Source: Gammaproteobacteria bacterium HGW-Gammaproteobacteria-4
GTDB taxonomy: Bacteria > Pseudomonadota > Gammaproteobacteria > Xanthomonadales > Xanthomonadaceae
Length of the DNA: 64,000 nucleotides
Assembly (NCBI GenBank): GCA_002839995.1
Contig: PGZC01000002.1
Coordinates: forward strand, 1 to 64,000
Reading direction: 5' to 3'
Made by a program: the position numbers and the translations under genes. Under the pieces are notes generated by a model that was not told where the DNA came from, did no database searches, and saw only the letters and a program-made list of their open reading frames with translations. Positions 34,315-43,247 of the stretch are shown in pieces (within the stretch, counting starts at the first letter, position 1; each line of letters begins with the position of its first letter).

Positions 34315-36594
34315 CTACCGGGAAATCGTCACCGGTTCCGCGCTACCAACAACCACCGTGTCGCGCGGCGCAATCCACATCCGCATCACCACCCAGGCCA
34401 GCAGCAGCGCGCCGACCGAGAAGATGGTGTCGCCCGGCACCCGCAGCCACACCAGCAGATCGATGATCGGCTGGCCCATGAATTCGGCGGAGCGCGCGAA
34501 CCAGTAGCCGTTCTCCAGCGCCGCATTGAGTTGCAGCAGGCCCAGCGGCAACAAGGTGAGCGCGGCCATCAGGCTGAGGCCGATGTTGAAGGTCCAGAAG
34601 CTGTTGCGCAGCAGGGTCTCGTTCCACACCGCCTCGGGCTTCAGCCCGCGCAGGCAGAACAGCATCAGGCCAATGCCGAGCATGCCGTACACCCCGAACA
34701 ACGCGGTGTGTCCATGCAGCGCAGTCAGGTTGAGGCCCTGCATGTAGTACAGCGCCAGCGGCGTGTTGATCAGGAAGCCGAACAGACCGGCGCCGACCAG
34801 ATTCCAGAACGATACCGCGATGAAGAACATGATCGGCCAGCGATAGCGCGCCATCCACGGCGTCGCCTTGCTGTGGCTCCAGGTTTCATAAGCTTCCATG
34901 CCGATCAGCGCCAGCGGCACCACTTCCAGCGCCGAGAAGCTGGCACCCAGTGCAACCACACCGGTGGTGGTGCCGGCGAAATACAGGTGATGGAAGGTGC
35001 CGAGCACGCCGCCGGCCATGAACACGATGGTGGCGAACAGCACGTTGGCGGTTGCCGTTGCGCCGCGCACCAGGCCGAGCTTGACGAACAGGAAGCTGAT
35101 CACGGCCACCGCGAACACTTCGAAGAAGCCTTCCACCCACAGGTGCACTACCCACCAGCGCCAGTATTCGACCATCGACAGCGAGGTGTGCTCGCCCCAC
35201 ATCAGGCCGGCGCCGTAGAACAGTCCGATCGCCACCGTCGAGAGGAACAACAGGCCGACGATCGACGACATCTCGTCCTTGCGCGTGAGTGCCGGCCACA
35301 GCGCGCGACCGACCAACAACAACCACACCATCAGCCCGACGAACAGGAACAACTGCCAGAAGCGGCCGATGTCCACGTACTCCCAACCCTGATGCCCGAA
35401 CCAGAAGTTGTTGGCCAGACCGAGCTTCTGCATCACCGCAAACCACTGCCCGGCAAACGCGCCGACCACGATGATCAGCAGGCACACGAACAGGAAGTTG
35501 ACGCCGGCACGCTGGAACTTCGGCTCATGGCCGGAAATCGCCGGGCCGATATACAGCCCCGTCGCCAGCCACGCGGTCGCGATCCACAACACCGCCAACT
35601 GCGTATGCCAACTGCGGGTCAGCGAATACGGCAGCACATCGGACAGCGCGATGCCGTAAAAATCGTTGCCTTCGACCTGGTAATGCGCGGTGAATGCACC
35701 GAGCAATATCTGGGTCAGGAACAAGGCCAGCACGAGCCAGAAATACTTGGCGGTCGCCTTCATCGACGGCGTCGGCTTGAGGCCGGCCAGCGGGTCGCTG
35801 AGCGGCGGCACCGGCGCCGGTTCCTTGCCCTGGTACACCGCGTAATGCCAGCCCAGCAGGCCGATGCCAGCGATCATGAACAACACACTGAACACCGTCC
35901 ACAGGAAGGCGCTCGATGTCGGCGCGTTGCCGATCAACGGCTCGTACGGCCAGTTGTTGGTGTAGGTTTTTACTTCGCCATCGCGGTCGGTGCCGGCAGC
36001 CCACGCCGCCCAGAAAAAGAATCCGGTCAGGTCCTGACGGAATTCGGCATCGGCCACCGTGTCGCTTTTCATGGCGTAGTTTTCGCGCAGATCGGCGGTG
36101 GCTGGATCGTCGCCGAACAGGCTCACGTAATGCGCCGCCACCTGCGCGATCGCCTGCGCACGATCATCGGAGACAGTCAGTGTGCCGGTCGCCGGATCGA
36201 ATGTGTTGCGCCGATAGTCGGGTGTCAACTCGGCCTGCAGTTTGGCTTGCAGACCCGGATCAAGGCTGGCCCAGGCTTGCCCGTAGTCGCGCTGCGCACG
36301 CAAATCGAGTTCGGCGCCGATCTGCCGATGCAGCCAGTCGGCACTCCAGTCCGGCGCCACCAGCGCACCATGGCCCCAGATCGAACCGAGCTGCATGCCG
36401 CCCATCGATTGCCACACCACCCGCCCGCGCTCGATATCGGCGCGGGTGTACAACACCTGCCCGCTCTGCGACACCACCTGTTCCGGCATCGGCGGTGCCT
36501 TGCGGTGGACTTCGCCGCCCATCCACAGCAACACCCCAAAAGACAGGGCGAGCAATGTCGCCAGGCCCACCCATAGTTTCCGCGTCGTACTCAT
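34315..36594 (-). CDS. norB: Quinol-dependent nitric oxide reductase (qNOR)
   Basis: This 759-residue membrane enzyme reduces two NO to N2O with electrons from quinol. The N-terminal extension typical of qNOR is present (VLYTRADIERGRVVWQSMGG and GAHWAP-like GSIWGHGALVAPDWSADWL). The heme-copper-type core has HLWVEGFFEVFAVAVISFL, with the non-heme-iron glutamate, and FHHLYFAG. The ATG at 36592-36594 follows AGGAGTGG. It is a single gene, divergent from nothing close. FNR and NO-linked genes follow upstream. The product should detoxify or respire NO in the cytoplasmic membrane. Confidence 0.93.
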   Translation of the reverse strand: MSTTRKLWVGLATLLALSFGVLLWMGGEVHRKAPPMPEQVVSQSGQVLYTRADIERGRVVWQSMGGMQLGSIWGHGALVAPDWSADWLHRQIGAELDLRAQRDYGQAWASLDPGLQAKLQAELTPDYRRNTFDPATGTLTVSDDRAQAIAQVAAHYVSLFGDDPATADLRENYAMKSDTVADAEFRQDLTGFFFWAAWAAGTDRDGEVKTYTNNWPYEPLIGNAPTSSAFLWTVFSVLFMIAGIGLLGWHYAVYQGKEPAPVPPLSDPLAGLKPTPSMKATAKYFWLVLALFLTQILLGAFTAHYQVEGNDFYGIALSDVLPYSLTRSWHTQLAVLWIATAWLATGLYIGPAISGHEPKFQRAGVNFLFVCLLIIVVGAFAGQWFAVMQKLGLANNFWFGHQGWEYVDIGRFWQLFLFVGLMVWLLLVGRALWPALTRKDEMSSIVGLLFLSTVAIGLFYGAGLMWGEHTSLSMVEYWRWWVVHLWVEGFFEVFAVAVISFLFVKLGLVRGATATANVLFATIVFMAGGVLGTFHHLYFAGTTTGVVALGASFSALEVVPLALIGMEAYETWSHSKATPWMARYRWPIMFFIAVSFWNLVGAGLFGFLINTPLALYYMQGLNLTALHGHTALFGVYGMLGIGLMLFCLRGLKPEAVWNETLLRNSFWTFNIGLSLMAALTLLPLGLLQLNAALENGYWFARSAEFMGQPIIDLLVWLRVPGDTIFSVGALLLAWVVMRMWIAPRDTVVVGSAEPVTISR

Positions 36595-36608
36595 GACTAT
36601 CCACTCCT

Positions 36609-36632
36609 GTTGACAATGGCGACATGATCAAC
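36609..36632 (-). promoter_or_regulatory. Imperfect inverted repeat before norB
   Basis: GTTGACAATG (36609-36618) and CATGATCAAC (36623-36632) are complementary in 8 of 10 positions with a four-base spacer. The ends resemble half-sites of FNR/Dnr-type regulators (TTGAC/ATCAA), but the overall spacing is not canonical. It lies about 15 bases before the norB start, so it may also act in the leader. Confidence 0.3.
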
Positions 36633-36702
36633 GCCTGTGGTCACCGACGCACTGATGGAAGTCAAGCGGAGTGGGGCTCGCGCTCGGGACTCGGTCGCGC
36701 GG

Positions 36703-36792
36703 CCTGCCTGCCGGCAGGCAGGTCGCTCACAGGGTGAGCTCCTACAGACAAGCGGTAGCGCTCACCCTGTAGGAGCCCACCCTGTGGGCGAC
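36703..36792. repeat. Palindrome and TAGGAGC dispersed repeat pair
   Basis: A perfect 20-base palindrome (CCTGCCTGCCGGCAGGCAGG) at 36703-36722 runs into an inverted pair of the dispersed repeat, 36722-36746 and 36768-36792. The rest of the gap between norB and fnr shows no gene. Confidence 0.65.
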
Positions 36793-36856
36793 AGTTATCG
36801 CAACGGTGCAGTAAAGCCTGTCTGCTTTGAAGCTATGCCGGCCGCAGGCCAGAGCC

Positions 36857-37606
36857 TCAATCGCGCAACACCGGCCTCGCCAGCGCATGCAGACGCTCGC
36901 GATCGACAAGCTCTACTTCGCGCCGATCCACCTTGATCAGGCCATCGGCCTGGAACCGGCGCAACACCCGGCTGACCGTCTCCGCCGCCAGCCGCAGATA
37001 GTTGGCGATGTCGGTGCGCGCCATGGTCAGGGTGAAGCGGCTGGCCGAGAACCCGCGCGCGGCGAAGCGCCGCGACAACGCCACCAGAAACGCCGCCATC
37101 CGCTCGTCGGCACTGAAATCGCCGGCCAGCAAAGCCGCCTTGCCGATGTCGGCGCTGAGCAGCTTGAACAACTGCCCCTGCAGGCCGGGCATGCGCTGCG
37201 CCAGCGTCGCCATCTTCGGGAACGAGAACCGGCACAGGATGGTGGTATCGAGCGCCACCGCGTTGCACGGGTAGTGCGCCTGATGGATGGCATTGAGGCC
37301 AACCACTTCGCCGGGCAGGAAAAAGCCGAGCACCTGCTCGCGGCCATCGGGATCGATCACATAGGTCTTGACGGTGCCGCCGCGCACCGCGGCGATGGCA
37401 TTGAAGGCATCGCCTTCGCGAAAGATGTGCTCGCCGGCCGCAAACGGGCCGATGTGCTCGACCAGACAATGCAATTCGATCAACGCGCTCTTGTCGTAGC
37501 CTTCCGACAGGCAGGCCGAGGAAAACGCGCAGGTGCTGCAAAACGTGACCTCATCGCCGTCGTCGGCGATCGGGTTGACCCGCCGCGCAGCGCCTACTAC
37601 GCTCAT
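36857..37606 (-). CDS. fnr: FNR-type oxygen-sensing transcriptional regulator
   Basis: This 249-residue CRP/FNR regulator has the iron-sulfur cysteines of FNR: CSTCAFSSAC near residues 23-32 and one later Cys in HYPCNAV. The recognition helix reads AAETVSRVLRRFQ, keeping the Glu, Ser and Arg that read TTGAT. It should bind a [4Fe-4S] cluster and act at low oxygen. The start at 37606 gives a normal-length N terminus. It follows hemN by 22 bases and probably shares its promoter, which has a perfect FNR box, so it may autoregulate. Confidence 0.9.
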   Translation of the reverse strand: MSVVGAARRVNPIADDGDEVTFCSTCAFSSACLSEGYDKSALIELHCLVEHIGPFAAGEHIFREGDAFNAIAAVRGGTVKTYVIDPDGREQVLGFFLPGEVVGLNAIHQAHYPCNAVALDTTILCRFSFPKMATLAQRMPGLQGQLFKLLSADIGKAALLAGDFSADERMAAFLVALSRRFAARGFSASRFTLTMARTDIANYLRLAAETVSRVLRRFQADGLIKVDRREVELVDRERLHALARPVLRD

Positions 37607-37628
37607 TGCGCGCACCGCGCAACGACGC

Positions 37629-39023
37629 TCAGATCGCTTTCGAGAAGCGCGCTGGCTGTTCGGATGGCTGCTGGAGGTAACGATCGAAGCACATGGCAAT
37701 GATACGCATCAGAAGCCGTCCGCGCGAGGTGGCTTCGATGAATCGCGGCCCGATCCGCACCAGGCCATCGGCCTCCAGTGGCGCCAGCCGCGGCAGCGCA
37801 TCGGCGAAATAGCGCAGGAAATCGATGTCGAAACGGGCCTGGGTGTCGGCGATGTCGATCCGGCCCTGGCACATCAGTTGCTGGATCACATCGGCGCGCA
37901 GCACATCATCGCTGTCCAGATGCAGGCCGCGCCAGGTGGGCAGATGGCCGGCGTCCAGCGCCGCCTCCCAGCCGTGCATGTCGCGGTGGTTCTGGCTGAA
38001 GCTGTCGCCGATATGGCTGATCGAGCTCACCCCGAACCCGATCAGGTCGCTTTCGGCATGGGTGGTGTAGCCCATGAAATTGCGGTGCAGGCCGCCGCGG
38101 GCCTGCGCTTTGGCGAGGTCGTCCTCGGGCAGCGCAAAATGGTCCATGCCGATATACACGTAGCCGGCGGCGGTCAATTTCGCGATCGCCAGCGCCAGCA
38201 GCGCGAGCTTTTGCTCCGCGCTCGGCAAGTCCTCGGCGTTGAGCTGGCGCTGTGCCTTGAACATCTCCGGCAGATGCGCATAGCCGTAGATCGCCAGGCG
38301 ATCGGGGCGCACCGCGATCACCGTATCCAGGGTTTTGGCGAAACCGTCGAGGGTCTGCTTGGGCAGGCCGTAAATCAGATCGACATTGACCGAGCGCATG
38401 CCGCTGTCGCGGCAGGCCTGGATCACCGCCAGCGTGTCTTCGACGCTCTGGATGCGGTTGACCGCCTCCTGCACGTCGGGATCGAAATCCTGCACGCCGA
38501 GACTGGCACGATTGAAGCCGATCCGCGCCAGGGCATGGATGTCGTCCGGGCTGACCGTGCGCGGATCGATCTCGATCGAGAAATCGCGCTCGGCCGACGT
38601 GCTGAAATGGAATTGCCGGCCCAGGGTTTCCACCAGTTCGCCGATCAGCGCCGGGGTGAGGAAGTTCGGGGTACCGCCACCCAGATGCAACTGGATCACG
38701 TCGCGATCGCGGTCGAACAACGGCGCGACCAGGGTGATCTCGCGCTCCAGCCGATGCAGGTAGGTGGCACCACGGCCGTGATCGCGCGTGATGATGCGAT
38801 TGCAGCCGCAATAGAAACACGGGCTGACGCAAAACGGCACGTGCACGTACAACGACAGCCGACGCGGGATCGGATCTTCGTTGCTGGCACGCGCCACTTC
38901 ACGGAACTGCGCTTCGCCAAAACTGGCGGCAAACTGCGGCGCCGTCGGGTAGGAGGTATAGCGCGGCCCGGGCCGGTCGTAACGGCGCAGCAGGTCGGCA
39001 TCAAAGGCAGGGATGGCGTTCAT
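37629..39023 (-). CDS. hemN: Oxygen-independent coproporphyrinogen III oxidase HemN
   Basis: This 464-residue radical SAM enzyme converts coproporphyrinogen III to protoporphyrinogen IX without oxygen. The cluster motif is FCVSPCFYCGC (CxxxCxxC), preceded by the N-terminal PGPRYTSYPTAPQF. LHLGGGTPNFL and SIEIDPRTV are family motifs. The start at 39023 was chosen over an upstream extension lacking conservation. A perfect FNR box lies 37 bases upstream. It forms an operon with fnr. Confidence 0.93.
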   Translation of the reverse strand: MNAIPAFDADLLRRYDRPGPRYTSYPTAPQFAASFGEAQFREVARASNEDPIPRRLSLYVHVPFCVSPCFYCGCNRIITRDHGRGATYLHRLEREITLVAPLFDRDRDVIQLHLGGGTPNFLTPALIGELVETLGRQFHFSTSAERDFSIEIDPRTVSPDDIHALARIGFNRASLGVQDFDPDVQEAVNRIQSVEDTLAVIQACRDSGMRSVNVDLIYGLPKQTLDGFAKTLDTVIAVRPDRLAIYGYAHLPEMFKAQRQLNAEDLPSAEQKLALLALAIAKLTAAGYVYIGMDHFALPEDDLAKAQARGGLHRNFMGYTTHAESDLIGFGVSSISHIGDSFSQNHRDMHGWEAALDAGHLPTWRGLHLDSDDVLRADVIQQLMCQGRIDIADTQARFDIDFLRYFADALPRLAPLEADGLVRIGPRFIEATSRGRLLMRIIAMCFDRYLQQPSEQPARFSKAI

Positions 39024-39059
39024 GGGTTGAGAGTGTGCCGGCCCGACGCCGCTGGCGCC

Positions 39060-39073
39060 TTGATTGCGATCAA
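39060..39073 (-). promoter_or_regulatory. Perfect FNR box before hemN-fnr
   Basis: TTGATTGCGATCAA fits TTGAT-N4-ATCAA exactly. It lies 36 bases before the hemN start and 96 bases before pgk on the other strand. Control of hemN is the natural reading; an effect on pgk is possible. Confidence 0.75.
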
Positions 39074-39168
39074 GTAATGAAAAGTCGTTGTGTTGCGATG
39101 CACAACCCTTTGCAAGTCGCGACGCGGCCCGCACAATACAAGGCTCTCACCTTGCCCGGAGTGCTCCC

Positions 39169-40359
39169 ATGTCGATTCGGCGTATGTCCGACCTCCCGCT
39201 TGCCGGTCAGCGCGTACTGATCCGCGAAGACCTGAACGTGCCGATCCGCGCTGGCCAAATCACCTCCGAACAACGCATCACGGCCGCGCTGCCGACGCTG
39301 CGCGCGGCGCTCGCGGCCGGCGCCGCGGTGATGGTGCTCTCGCACCTGGGCCGGCCCAGCGAAGGGCAATGGAGCGAGGCCGACTCGCTGGCGCCGGTGG
39401 CAAAGCGCCTATCCGAACTGCTCGGCCGCGAGGTGCCGCTGATCCGCGATTATCTCGGCGGCGTTGCGGTGCAACCCGGCGAACTGGTGCTGCTGGAAAA
39501 CTGCCGCATGAACGTCGGCGAAGGCAAGGACGATGCGGCGCTGGCGCAGCGCTACGCCGACCTGTGCGATGTGTTCGTGATGGATGCGTTCGGCACCGCG
39601 CACCGCGCGCAGGCATCGACGCACGGCGTGATCCGCGCCGCCAAGCAGGCCTGTGGTGGGCCGCTGCTGATGGCCGAACTCGATGCGCTGGCGCAGGCGC
39701 TCGACCATCCGGCTCGGCCGCTGCTCGCCATCGTCGGCGGCGCCAAGGTGAGCGGCAAACTGGCATTGCTGGAAAGTCTGGTGACACGCGTCGATCAGTT
39801 GATCGTCGGCGGCGGCATCGCCAACACCTTCATCGCCGCGCTCGGCCATCCGATCGGCAAGTCGCTGGTCGAACCGGATTTGCTCGATACCGCGCGGCGC
39901 ATCCTCGCCGATGCCAAGGCGCGCGGCGCCGAAATCCCGATGCCCAGCGATGTGGTGGTGGCCAGCGAATTCAAGGCCGATGCTCCGGCAACCGTGAAAG
40001 CAGTCAATGCGGTCGCCGACGACGACATGATCCTCGACATCGGCCCGCAAACCAGCGCGCGCTACGCCGAGCTGATCCACTCCGCCGGCACCGTGATCTG
40101 GAATGGCCCGGTCGGCGTGTTCGAGTTCGATGCGTTCGCCAATGGCACGCAAACCCTGGCACGCGCCATCGCGCAATCATCCGCGTTCTCGATCGCCGGC
40201 GGCGGCGACACCCTCGCCGCCGTCGACAAATACGGCATCGCCGATGCGGTGTCGTACATCTCCACCGGCGGCGGCGCGTTCCTGGAGTTTTGCGAGGGCA
40301 AGGAGCTGCCGGCGGTGGCCGCGCTCAAGGCATGCTCACACAGCGCGACGCCCCGGTAG
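39169..40359 (+). CDS. pgk: Phosphoglycerate kinase
   Basis: This 396-residue glycolytic kinase transfers phosphate from 1,3-bisphosphoglycerate to ADP. Motifs are [44 protein letters not shown] and the nucleotide-side [13 protein letters not shown] with [17 protein letters not shown]. The ATG at 39169 follows GGAGTGCTCCC. It stands alone, divergent from hemN across the FNR-box region. Bases 40356-40379 after the stop are a partial dispersed repeat. Confidence 0.95.
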   Translation: MSIRRMSDLPLAGQRVLIREDLNVPIRAGQITSEQRITAALPTLRAALAAGAAVMVLSHLGRPSEGQWSEADSLAPVAKRLSELLGREVPLIRDYLGGVAVQPGELVLLENCRMNVGEGKDDAALAQRYADLCDVFVMDAFGTAHRAQASTHGVIRAAKQACGGPLLMAELDALAQALDHPARPLLAIVGGAKVSGKLALLESLVTRVDQLIVGGGIANTFIAALGHPIGKSLVEPDLLDTARRILADAKARGAEIPMPSDVVVASEFKADAPATVKAVNAVADDDMILDIGPQTSARYAELIHSAGTVIWNGPVGVFEFDAFANGTQTLARAIAQSSAFSIAGGGDTLAAVDKYGIADAVSYISTGGGAFLEFCEGKELPAVAALKACSHSATPR

Positions 40360-40379
40360 GAGACCGCCCCGTGGGCGAC
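40356..40379. repeat. Partial copy of the TAGGAGC dispersed repeat
   Basis: GTAGGAGACCGCCCCGTGGG followed by CGAC is one diverged arm of the family at 9428-9508. It touches the stop codon of pgk. Confidence 0.45.
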
Positions 40380-40392
40380 CCGATGCGCGCTT

Positions 40393-40623
40393 TCAGGTGA
40401 TCAGATTGCCCGCGAGATCAGTAACAAACCGATGCCGTTGCCTTCGGTAATAGAACGTCACTCGATACTGGCCTTCGTCCTCGCCAATGCCACGCTCGCA
40501 TAAAACGCGGACTTTTCCACGCGCCATCAAATCGCGGAACTGCGTCGGCTCCAGCGCGAGGCCGTGCGCCACCATGGTGGCGTCGACCTCAATAGCGTGT
40601 GATTTTTGGATTGGCTCAGACAC
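40393..40623 (-). CDS. DUF6522-family small protein
   Basis: This is a 76-residue protein with features of DUF6522: AIEVDATMVAHGLALEPTQF, then LMARGKVRVLCERGIGEDEG and YRVTFYYRRQRHRF. Such genes often lie near nitric oxide reductase or denitrification genes; no biochemical role is established. It sits 42 bases after the DUF2249 gene on the same strand. Confidence 0.75.
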   Translation of the reverse strand: MSEPIQKSHAIEVDATMVAHGLALEPTQFRDLMARGKVRVLCERGIGEDEGQYRVTFYYRRQRHRFVTDLAGNLIT

Positions 40624-40665
40624 GTGTGTTGCACGGAGAGCAAGTTGGTGACATGAGTCGCAAGC

Positions 40666-40926
40666 TCAGACCGTCAGGACGATGAAATCAATGACGATTG
40701 CATCGGCGTCACGCTGTAGATACTGGATGTCAACGCGTTCACCGAATTTCTCGCGCAACTGGTTGAGCAATGGCAGTGGATCGTGATCGTTGACAAATCG
40801 CATGGCCTCACCCGGCTGCAGTGCACCCAGCGCGCCGAAGATGGCCGAATGGCGAAACCGGCGTGCTATGCCACGTGCGTCGAACGGATAGGGGGTGTAA
40901 CTGGGTGCATCAGCAGTGCTGTTCAT
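40666..40926 (-). CDS. DUF2249-domain protein
   Basis: This 86-residue protein has the DUF2249 pattern FDARGIARRFRHSAIFGALG, LQPGEAMRFVNDHDPLPLL and REKFGERVDIQYLQRDADA. DUF2249 is related to the SirA/TusA fold and is common near NO reductase and NsrR genes. The function is unknown. It is probably transcribed with DUF6522. Confidence 0.8.
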   Translation of the reverse strand: MNSTADAPSYTPYPFDARGIARRFRHSAIFGALGALQPGEAMRFVNDHDPLPLLNQLREKFGERVDIQYLQRDADAIVIDFIVLTV

Positions 40927-41040
40927 GACGGTCTCTGTTGCTGGGTTGAGGGATTGAAACCATTGGTTGGCGCAGGCTCAAGCTGACACCCATGGCGTGC
41001 GTAATCGGCTCGCTGTTGCTGGCGACCCCAGGCATCTGCT

Positions 41041-41493
41041 TCAGCCGCTGGCGGCAACCAGCCGCAGCCCGATATAAGGCCGAATCTGGTCAGCATTCGC
41101 CAGGATATCGGCGAGGGTGAGCGAGTCGAGTACTGCGAAAAATGCCTCCATCGCCTCGCACAATGCAGCCTGCAGGCGGCATGCGGGCGACAGCACGCAA
41201 CGGTTGGTACTGCTGTTGGAGCACTCCACCAGATCAAAATTGGCCTCGGCGGCACGAACCACACTGCCTACATTGATTTCATCAGTGCGCAAGGCAAGAC
41301 GGACGCCGCCGCTGCGCCCACGCACCGTTTCCACCAGTCCGTCCAGGCTGAGTCGATGCACTATCTTCATCAAGTGGTTTCTGGAAATGCCGTAGCTGTC
41401 CGCGATCTGGTGGATCGTCGACAACTCGCCCTGGTGGAGGCCCAGGTAAATCAATACCCGAAGGGTGTAGTCGGTGTAGTCCGTGAGTTTCAT
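41041..41493 (-). CDS. nsrR: Rrf2-family regulator, NsrR-like
   Basis: This 150-residue winged-helix repressor begins MKLTDYTDYTLRVLIYLGLH, as NsrR does. The three iron-sulfur cysteines are in ECSNSSTNRCVLSPACRLQ. NsrR loses repression when its cluster reacts with nitric oxide. The start at 41493 matches NsrR N termini; the longer frame is not conserved. It is divergent from the oxidase operon, and imperfect palindromes fill the shared region. Confidence 0.85.
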   Translation of the reverse strand: MKLTDYTDYTLRVLIYLGLHQGELSTIHQIADSYGISRNHLMKIVHRLSLDGLVETVRGRSGGVRLALRTDEINVGSVVRAAEANFDLVECSNSSTNRCVLSPACRLQAALCEAMEAFFAVLDSLTLADILANADQIRPYIGLRLVAASG

Positions 41494-41510
41494 CGTGCCA
41501 AGCCGGCCTA

Positions 41511-41577
41511 AAGATGTATCCATCATATTGCTTTTTGCACCAGATGCAAATAACATGCAGCAATCATGCATGTATTT
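41511..41577. promoter_or_regulatory. Candidate NsrR-type sites between nsrR and the oxidase operon
   Basis: The region holds AAGATGTATCCATCATATTG (41511-41530) and a second imperfect palindrome made of AAATAACATGC (41548-41558) and GCATGTATTT (41568-41577). Both resemble the AAGATGYATTT half-sites described for NsrR. The region is clearly richer in A and T than its surroundings. Binding is inferred. Confidence 0.4.
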
Positions 41578-41615
41578 GCCGACCACTGCGGTGGCTGGCC
41601 TTCAGGATTTCATTG

Positions 41616-43244
41616 ATGAGCATTCCCGCCCTGTTGCTGTCCTCGTTCGTAATCTCCGTGACAGCCCTTCTGTTCTTCATCTGGTCTTTGCGCAGGGGGT
41701 TGCTGGACCCTGACCCGGAAGCGGCCAAAGTGATTTTTTCCGAGGACGAGATCGGGACGGTAGAGGAACCCGCCATCGGCAGCAGCGATGAGCAGGGATT
41801 GCAGCGAAGCCTGCATGCCAAAAGGCCATCACCACAGTCTTTACCAGAGCTACAGGCGCGACTCGCAGCCGATCAATCCACCGCCGGCCCAGCTTTTGTG
41901 CTGCTGGCGTCCGCGGTGCTCTGGCTTGTGCTCGGATCGTTCGCCGGGCTGATCAGTTCGATCAAGCTGCACCAGCCGGATTGGCTCAACCAGGTAGCGT
42001 GGCTCAGCTTTGGCCGCCTGCGGACACTGCACCTCAACGTGGTTGCCTACGGCTGGGCACCGATGGCGACGCTCGGCACCGCGCTATGGATGATGCCGCG
42101 GCTATTGAAGACCAAGTTGCTCGGTGGCCGCGTGGCGATCGCGGGCGCGGTGCTTTGGAACCTTGGACTGACTCTGGGCCTGGCCCTTATCGCGACTGGC
42201 CACAATGAGGGCATGGAGTGGCTGGAAATTCCATGGCAGGTGGGGCTCGCGTTCGTGGTCAGCGGTGCCATGGTCGGCCTGCCGCTGGTACTGACGCTGC
42301 AGCGCCGCCAGGTTGAACACCTGTATGTGTCGATCTGGTACATGGGCGCTGCCCTGTTCTGGTTCCCGGTGCTGTATTTCGTCGCCAAAATGCCCGGTGT
42401 GCACTTCGGTGTGGAAGCGGCGACCATGAACTGGTGGTTCGGCCACAACGTACTTGGCCTGTTTTACACACCATTGTCACTGGCCGCGATCTACTACTTC
42501 CTGCCCAAGGTCATCGGCCGTCCGATCCAGTCCTACAACCTGTCACTGATCGGATTCTGGGCCTTGGCATTTTTCTACGGACAGGTCGGTGGGCACCATC
42601 TCATCGGTGGTCCCGTGCCGGAGTGGCTGATCACGCTTTCGATCGTGCAGAGCGTGATGATGTTCGTACCGGTGCTAGCGTTTTCAGTGAATCAGCATCT
42701 GACAATGCGCGGCCACTTCGTTGCCCTGCGCCACTCGCCGACGCTTCGCTTCATCGTCCTTGGCGGCATGATGTACACGCTCAGTTCGGTTCAGGGCTCG
42801 TTCGAGGCACTGCGTGCCGTCAATACGGTCACGCATTTCACCCATTTCACCGTCGCCCACGCCCACCTCGGCATGTATGGCTTCGTATCCATGGTGATGT
42901 TCGGCGCAATGTATTTTTCGATGCCGCGCATCGTTTCGCGCGAGTGGCCGTTCCCCAGTCTGATCGCGCTGCACTTCTGGCTGGTCGTGATCGGGTTCGC
43001 GATCTACTTCGTCACGCTGACCATCGGTGGCCTGTTGCAGGGCTTTCGCATGCTCGACGAAACCCAGCCATTCATCGAATCGGTCCGCGTCACCCTCCCT
43101 TGGTTGCAGGGGCGTTCCATCGGTGGCCTGCTGATGACCCTCGGCCATCTGGTGTTTGCCGGCCACTTCGTGGCAATGGCGCTTGGCCTTGGGCCCGCGC
43201 GTAGCGGTGCAGTGCTATTGCGCCCCAACCCCCGGACAGCCTGA
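41616..43244 (+). CDS. cbb3-like heme-copper oxidase catalytic subunit with CcoS-like N terminus
   Basis: This is a 542-residue membrane protein. From about residue 95 it follows CcoN: a heme ligand in RLRTLHLNVVAYGW, WWFGHNVLGLF with a CuB His, the retained Tyr pair in LAAIYYFLPK, a His pair in VGGHHLIGG, and THFTHFTVAHAHLGMYGF with the last heme ligands. No NorB-type glutamate appears at the GHN position, so an oxidase is more likely than a NO reductase. Residues 1-50 form a membrane segment followed by FFIWSLRRGLLDPD and KVIFSEDE, which resemble the separate assembly protein CcoS. The first membrane helix is followed by a polar linker. Confidence 0.82.
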   Translation: MSIPALLLSSFVISVTALLFFIWSLRRGLLDPDPEAAKVIFSEDEIGTVEEPAIGSSDEQGLQRSLHAKRPSPQSLPELQARLAADQSTAGPAFVLLASAVLWLVLGSFAGLISSIKLHQPDWLNQVAWLSFGRLRTLHLNVVAYGWAPMATLGTALWMMPRLLKTKLLGGRVAIAGAVLWNLGLTLGLALIATGHNEGMEWLEIPWQVGLAFVVSGAMVGLPLVLTLQRRQVEHLYVSIWYMGAALFWFPVLYFVAKMPGVHFGVEAATMNWWFGHNVLGLFYTPLSLAAIYYFLPKVIGRPIQSYNLSLIGFWALAFFYGQVGGHHLIGGPVPEWLITLSIVQSVMMFVPVLAFSVNQHLTMRGHFVALRHSPTLRFIVLGGMMYTLSSVQGSFEALRAVNTVTHFTHFTVAHAHLGMYGFVSMVMFGAMYFSMPRIVSREWPFPSLIALHFWLVVIGFAIYFVTLTIGGLLQGFRMLDETQPFIESVRVTLPWLQGRSIGGLLMTLGHLVFAGHFVAMALGLGPARSGAVLLRPNPRTA

Positions 43245-43247
43245 CTT

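Noticed and set aside
34141-36576. An 811-codon open frame opposite norB
   Set aside because: The antisense product is His/Gln/Arg-rich with no fold, while the minus strand encodes a full qNOR.
41616-43244. Assignment as a cytochrome c-dependent nitric oxide reductase
   Set aside because: The active-site region keeps the oxidase GHN and Tyr pair and lacks the NorB glutamates, so an oxidase is more likely.
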